From Candidatus Kaiserbacteria bacterium (GTDB lineage: Bacteria > Patescibacteriota > Minisyncoccia > Phycocordibacterales > UBA2100), in contig JALSPS010000082.1 in the NCBI GenBank assembly GCA_026985835.1, positions 1 to 8,353 on the forward strand: 8,353 nt of DNA, written 5' to 3'. Each line of letters opens with the position of its first letter. Position 1 is the first letter of the stretch. This document shows positions 5,145 through 8,353 of this stretch, one piece after another. The notes below the pieces were generated by a model. That model was not told where the DNA came from. It worked only from the letters and a program-made list of their open reading frames with translations, and did no database searches. A program made the position numbers and the translations under genes.

Positions 5145-5153
5145 TGTTATAGT
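5145..5153 (+). promoter_or_regulatory. Extended -10 promoter of valS; transcript possibly leaderless
   Basis: TG (5145-5146), one base, then TATAGT (5148-5153) form an extended -10 with 5 of 6 consensus bases in the hexamer. No convincing -35 lies at 16-18 nt. A start point about 7 nt downstream would fall at 5160-5161, on the valS ATG itself. No Shine-Dalgarno-like sequence of strength precedes the ATG, so a leaderless mRNA is plausible. Confidence 0.45.
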
Positions 5154-5160
5154 AATAGGT

Positions 5161-7311
5161 ATGAAAATGAGTGAAAAATTCAATAAGCCATACGATCCAA
5201 AACAAAATGAAGAAAAAATATATAAACAATGGGAGTCTTCCGGTTATTTTAACCCGGATAATCTTCCTGCATTTCCAGATGGGACTCCACGCGAACAATC
5301 ATGGTCATGTATTATGCCCCCGCCAAATGCTAATGGTTCACTTCATGCGGGACATGCTCTTTTTGTTACGCTTCAAGATATATTTACTCGTTTTGAGCGT
5401 ATGCGAGGAAAACGCGCGCTATGGCTACCGGGAGCTGATCATGCAGGATTTGAAACACAAGTAGTCTATGAAAAAAAGCTTGCCAAAGAAAAGCGTTCTC
5501 GTTTTCAAATGAGCCGTGAAGAATTATACAAAGAAATATGGGACTTTACTCAATACAACAAACAATTTATGGAGGGGCAAATAAAACATCTTGGCGCCTC
5601 TTGTGATTGGTCGCGTGAAAAATTTACACTTGATGATGATATTGTGCAGATTGTTTATGATACTTTTAAAAAACTCTCAGATGATAAATTACTCTACCGC
5701 GGACTCCGTAGTATAAACTGGTGCCCAAAACATCAAACCGGGCTCTCAAATCTTGAAGTTAGTTATGAAGAACGCACAGAGCCATTTTATTATATTCAAT
5801 ATGGGCCATTCACAATAGCGACCGCCCGCCCAGAAACAAAATTCTCAGATAAATATATTGTTGTCCACCCTGATGATGATAGATATGCAAAATATAAACA
5901 CGGACAAACCTTTGATGTTCCTTGGATAAACGGTACAATTACGGCGACACTTATAAAAGATAAGGCAGGTAATCCGGAAATGGGTACCGGAGCAATGACA
6001 ATAACACCATGGCACTCTGAAATTGACTTTGATATAGCAAAACGACACAATCTTGATTATGAACAAATTATAGACGAACGAGGAAAATTGCTTCCGGTAG
6101 CCGGAGAATTTGCAGGCATGAGCATAAAAGATGCTCGTCCTAAAATAGTTGAAAAATTAAAAGAACTTGGACTGCTTATAAAAATTGATGAAAAATATGA
6201 ACATTCCGTCCCTCTTTGTTACAAATGCAAGCGAGAAATAGAACCTCAACTTAAAGAACAATGGTTTATAAAAATGTCTCCTCTTGCAAATCGCGCTCGC
6301 GAGGCTATTGAGAAAAAGGATGTTAAATTTGTAACAGAACGACACAAACGTATCGCTTTACACTGGCTTGAAAATTTAGAAGATTGGAACATTTCAAGAC
6401 AAATAGCTTGGGGTATTCCAATTCCGGCAAAAATTTGCCAAGATTGTGGCGAAGGAATGATTGATTTAAATAATGATGTTAAAAAATGTCAAAAATGTGG
6501 TAGTAAAAAACTGGAAAAAGACCCCGACACATTTGACACATGGTTTTCAAGTGGACAATGGCCATTTGCAACTCTTGGATACCCTGATAAAAATGATTAT
6601 AAAGAATTTTATCCTACCAACCTTATGGAAACCGGGCACGATATTCTCTTTTTCTGGGTTTTGCGTATGATTATGCTTGGGCTTTATCGCACAAATAAAG
6701 TACCGTTTAAAACAGTTTATTTGCATGGACTTGTTCGCGATGCAAAAGGTATAAAAATGAGCAAAAGTAAAGGCAATGTTATTTCCCCTCTTGAAATTTC
6801 AGATAAATTTGGAACTGATGCCCTTCGTATGGCGCTTGTAGTTGGCAATACTCCCGGTACAGATTTAAATCTTGATCCAAACAAAGTTGGAGCATACAGA
6901 AAATTTGCGAACAAACTATGGAATGTTGCGCGCTTTGTTATTATGCAAGTCGCAGAAATTGATAATTTACCAAATCTTGATGAAGAAAATCAAATCTATA
7001 GAAATTTACAAAATTTTGTAGATGAGGTAACTGATGATATACAAAATTATCGTTTACATTTAGCAAGTGAAAAAATATATCATTATATTTGGCACACCTT
7101 TGCGGATAAAATTTTAGAAGAAAGTAAACCTATTTTACAAGGAGATGATAAAAAAGCAGCCGCAATTCAAGCCCGTCTACTATTTGAAATGTTGAAAATT
7201 CAGCTGAAAATTTTACATCCTTTTATGCCTTTTATTACTGAGACCATTTGGCAGGAACTTCCGGAAAAAGATTCAGATTTTTTAATGGTCGCTTTTTGGC
7301 CTAAAAAATAA
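5161..7311 (+). CDS. valS: Valyl-tRNA synthetase, short form without C-terminal coiled coil
   Basis: Class I enzyme that charges tRNA-Val. Seen in order: PPPNANGSLHAGH, including the HIGH-type motif LHAGH (61-65); ValRS-typical GADHAGFETQ (91-100); the CP1 editing domain with TARPET (221-226) and TPWHSEIDFDIAKRH (282-296), which keeps the Asp and His of the deacylation site; NISRQIAWGIPIP (410-422); a CxxC...CxxC zinc-ribbon-like insert (Cys426/429 and Cys443/446); DTWFSSGQWP (459-468); and KMSKS (532-536). The anticodon-binding helical domain follows to FITETIW (691-697). The protein then stops after ~19 residues, at 716 aa. Typical bacterial ValRS is 880-950 aa and has a C-terminal coiled-coil tRNA arm that is missing here. 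The end is a natural-looking stop, not a frameshift. A second in-frame ATG lies two codons downstream. The gene follows tsaD by 59 nt but seems to have its own promoter. Confidence 0.95.
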   Translation: MKMSEKFNKPYDPKQNEEKIYKQWESSGYFNPDNLPAFPDGTPREQSWSCIMPPPNANGSLHAGHALFVTLQDIFTRFERMRGKRALWLPGADHAGFETQVVYEKKLAKEKRSRFQMSREELYKEIWDFTQYNKQFMEGQIKHLGASCDWSREKFTLDDDIVQIVYDTFKKLSDDKLLYRGLRSINWCPKHQTGLSNLEVSYEERTEPFYYIQYGPFTIATARPETKFSDKYIVVHPDDDRYAKYKHGQTFDVPWINGTITATLIKDKAGNPEMGTGAMTITPWHSEIDFDIAKRHNLDYEQIIDERGKLLPVAGEFAGMSIKDARPKIVEKLKELGLLIKIDEKYEHSVPLCYKCKREIEPQLKEQWFIKMSPLANRAREAIEKKDVKFVTERHKRIALHWLENLEDWNISRQIAWGIPIPAKICQDCGEGMIDLNNDVKKCQKCGSKKLEKDPDTFDTWFSSGQWPFATLGYPDKNDYKEFYPTNLMETGHDILFFWVLRMIMLGLYRTNKVPFKTVYLHGLVRDAKGIKMSKSKGNVISPLEISDKFGTDALRMALVVGNTPGTDLNLDPNKVGAYRKFANKLWNVARFVIMQVAEIDNLPNLDEENQIYRNLQNFVDEVTDDIQNYRLHLASEKIYHYIWHTFADKILEESKPILQGDDKKAAAIQARLLFEMLKIQLKILHPFMPFITETIWQELPEKDSDFLMVAFWPKK

Positions 7312-7337
7312 TCCCCGAACGCTTTGCGTTCGGGGAT
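7311..7337 (-). terminator. Intrinsic terminator of the HNH-like gene (hairpin copy 1)
   Basis: A 12-bp perfect stem atccccgaacgc (7311-7322) / gcgttcggggat (7326-7337) with loop ttt. On the minus strand it is followed by TATTTTTT, a proper U-tract, and it begins 5 nt after the stop of the HNH-like gene. On the plus strand no T-run follows, so it is a weaker terminator for valS, whose stop codon it touches. It is repeated at 7799-7825. Confidence 0.8.
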
Positions 7338-7341
7338 AAAC

Positions 7342-7734
7342 TCAGCTAAGTATGAGTTCAAAATCTGGGTCTATAAATCTTGTATTTATATCATATATAA
7401 TTGCAATTGCCTCAAGTTTACCCCAAAGTAAGTCCCACGCTTGTCTTTGCTTGGGCGTTATTTCTCTTAATGAACAATCTGGAAAACAGTTAAACTGTTT
7501 TCCACTATTTTTATCGCATATATGCACAGTATACGGTTGTAAGATGCCCCAATAATTTATTATTGTACAAATTTGATACGCTTGCATATGATTAAACAAT
7601 GTATGCCATGCTTCATGCTCATCACGCCGAATCATTATTATATTTTCTTTCTCATTGCCACCGCCAAGACGACGAGGTTTTCTATGGTGCCTGGTCAATT
7701 TATTCGGATTTATTCTAGCTTTTCTTGCGCCCAT
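7342..7734 (-). CDS. Small HNH-nuclease-like protein, function unknown
   Basis: A 130-aa protein that I do not recognise as a named gene. Its N-terminal third has the spacing of an HNH/beta-beta-alpha metal finger: LTRHHRKPRRLGGGNEKENIIM (13-34), with His16-His17, a Gly-rich turn and Asn31, then DEHEAWHTLF (38-47) with His40 and His44. This looks like the RHH...GG...EN...H...H layout of small HNH-type proteins. The rest (50-130) has scattered Trp, Cys and Tyr (YWGILQPY, QAWDLLWGKLEAI) and no domain that I can name. There is no signal peptide or membrane helix. The start is well supported by a strong ribosome site 5 nt upstream. A possible promoter is TTGCGC-N17-TATTGT between 7764 and 7792 on the minus strand. 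Nuclease activity is inferred from the motif only; an RNA- or DNA-binding role is equally possible. Real-gene confidence is high, function confidence low. Confidence 0.75.
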   Translation of the reverse strand: MGARKARINPNKLTRHHRKPRRLGGGNEKENIIMIRRDEHEAWHTLFNHMQAYQICTIINYWGILQPYTVHICDKNSGKQFNCFPDCSLREITPKQRQAWDLLWGKLEAIAIIYDINTRFIDPDFELILS

Positions 7735-7739
7735 TTCAT

Positions 7740-7745
7740 CCTCCT
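7740..7745 (-). promoter_or_regulatory. Strong Shine-Dalgarno site of the HNH-like gene
   Basis: On the minus strand AAAGGAGG lies directly upstream, with AGGAGG ending 5 nt before the ATG at 7734. This fixes the start codon. It is the only near-consensus ribosome site I can see before a gene in this window, which contrasts with the leader-poor housekeeping genes. Confidence 0.8.
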
Positions 7746-7798
7746 TTGTTCTGTTCCTAACAATATATTAAATTGAAAATATGCGCAAGACTAATCAA

Positions 7799-7825
7799 AT
7801 CCCCGAACGCTTTGCGTTCGGGGAT
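7799..7825 (-). terminator. Hairpin after the dapD-like remnant (hairpin copy 2)
   Basis: Identical in all 27 bases to the hairpin at 7311-7337. The match extends over the flanks (7310-7344 versus 7798-7832) with a single mismatch at 7338/7826. It lies 16 nt beyond the premature stop of the dapD-like fragment. The base run after the hairpin on the minus strand is TTGATTAG, a poor U-tract, so termination is likely weaker than at copy 1. Confidence 0.6.
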
Positions 7826-7841
7826 TAACTCATTTGCAGAA

Positions 7842-8353
7842 CTACCCTTCAGGATTGGTATGTTTACCAAGGTGTATGTTTGCACCTTTGGCAATACATA
7901 CATCATCCGGGCAAGTAAGGTAATATCGTTCTGGGTATATTCGCAATCTTATGAATTGTGAGATTTTTACCACGCAAAGCAAGTTCAGTTTGCCGCCTCT
8001 GCGCTTCATCCAGAGTATATGGACCCTCGTTTGTCCATACCAATTCTGGTAAAATATCATGGATACCATTAAGATTGATATCATTTGAGTTTACCTCACA
8101 CTTTGAGAGTAAGAGACGCAAATATGCCTCTTCCAGCGATTGGGCGGATGAAGAAAGATTATATATAAATACGCAGCTAATGCGTATTTTGCGTCTGTAA
8201 TCTTCCTCATCCTTATCTACATCAACCCAATTGGAAGTATTTAAGGCACTCCGCATATCACGCACAATATCAATGTTTGCGTGACCTTCTTCTTTTTCGA
8301 AAGGATAAAAATACTCCAGCATTTCATTGAACATTTCTGTCTCATCAATCGTA
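7842..8353 (-). pseudogene. dapD: Broken DapD-like fragment (tetrahydrodipicolinate N-succinyltransferase, actinobacterial type); 5' end outside window
   Basis: The frame is open from the right edge, so the true start lies outside. Minus-strand protein segments EEAYLRLLLSKCEV, LNGIHDILPELVWTNEGP and IPRTILPYLPG align, from memory, with Mycobacterium DapD blocks DAYLRLHLLSH, LDGVFGLLSNVVWTNYGP and FPRMVDYVVPTG. The frame stops at 7903-7905. The family continues there with VRIADADRVRLGAHLAPG, and an equivalent, VCIAKGANIHLGKHTNPEG, is present in another frame ending at TAG 7842-7844. This implies a one-base frameshift near 7900-7906 (GGATGATGTA). The whole left-handed beta-helix succinyl-CoA domain that should follow is absent. 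DapD makes N-succinyl-2-amino-6-ketopimelate in lysine/diaminopimelate synthesis; this remnant should be inactive. A sequencing error could explain the frameshift but not the missing C-terminal half. Confidence 0.65.

Noticed and set aside
5796..6050. Minus-strand open frames inside valS, tsaD and the surface gene
   Set aside because: They lie opposite strongly supported genes, show no domain or ribosome site and are shadows of the coding frame.

Overview
The window is AT-rich and reads as a chromosome piece from a small-genome bacterium, most likely of the Patescibacteria/CPR group, probably Parcubacteria-like. The supports are circumstantial: an unusually short ValRS, a TsaD with an extra insertion, a secreted Ig-repeat protein ending in an LPxTG-like tail, a small HNH-like protein with a HHRKPRRLGG motif, and tRNA genes without encoded CCA. 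TGA is used as a normal stop.

Layout. Positions 1-1331 (+) hold the 3' end of ftsZ followed 10 nt later by a thioredoxin/AhpF-type flavin reductase, probably one transcript. A 34-bp perfect palindrome (1341-1374) separates this from two minus-strand genes. The first encodes a secreted four-Ig-repeat protein with a C-terminal IPYTG motif, membrane helix and basic tail (1391-2704). The second encodes a membrane-anchored or lipoprotein rhodanese (2862-3290). Each has a plausible promoter, and a hairpin terminator lies between them.

Positions 3291-3901 contain no protein gene. They hold divergent tRNA-Glu(UUC) (-) and tRNA-Ser(CGA) (+) genes with a 56-bp shared promoter region. Both tRNAs are accompanied by partial tRNA-derived copies: a 72-bp exact direct repeat carrying the tRNA-Glu T-arm and 3' end, and a degenerate inverted copy of the tRNA-Ser 3' end. 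This is the most rearranged part of the window.

Positions 3902-7311 (+) hold two translation housekeeping genes: tsaD (t6A37 tRNA modification) and valS (valyl-tRNA synthetase). valS has a possible leaderless start and lacks the usual C-terminal coiled coil. The right end (7342-8353, -) has a small HNH-like protein with a strong Shine-Dalgarno site, and a broken fragment resembling the N-terminal/middle part of actinobacterial-type DapD (tetrahydrodipicolinate N-succinyltransferase). That fragment has an apparent frameshift and an early stop. Both are followed by near-identical hairpins.

The housekeeping genes form a cell division/redox/tRNA-maturation background and do not look like one pathway. 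I see no CRISPR array, transposase, integrase or defence operon. Nothing here qualifies confidently as a new multi-gene system. The most notable signals are the tRNA-locus rearrangements, the decayed DapD and the Ig/IPYTG surface protein.
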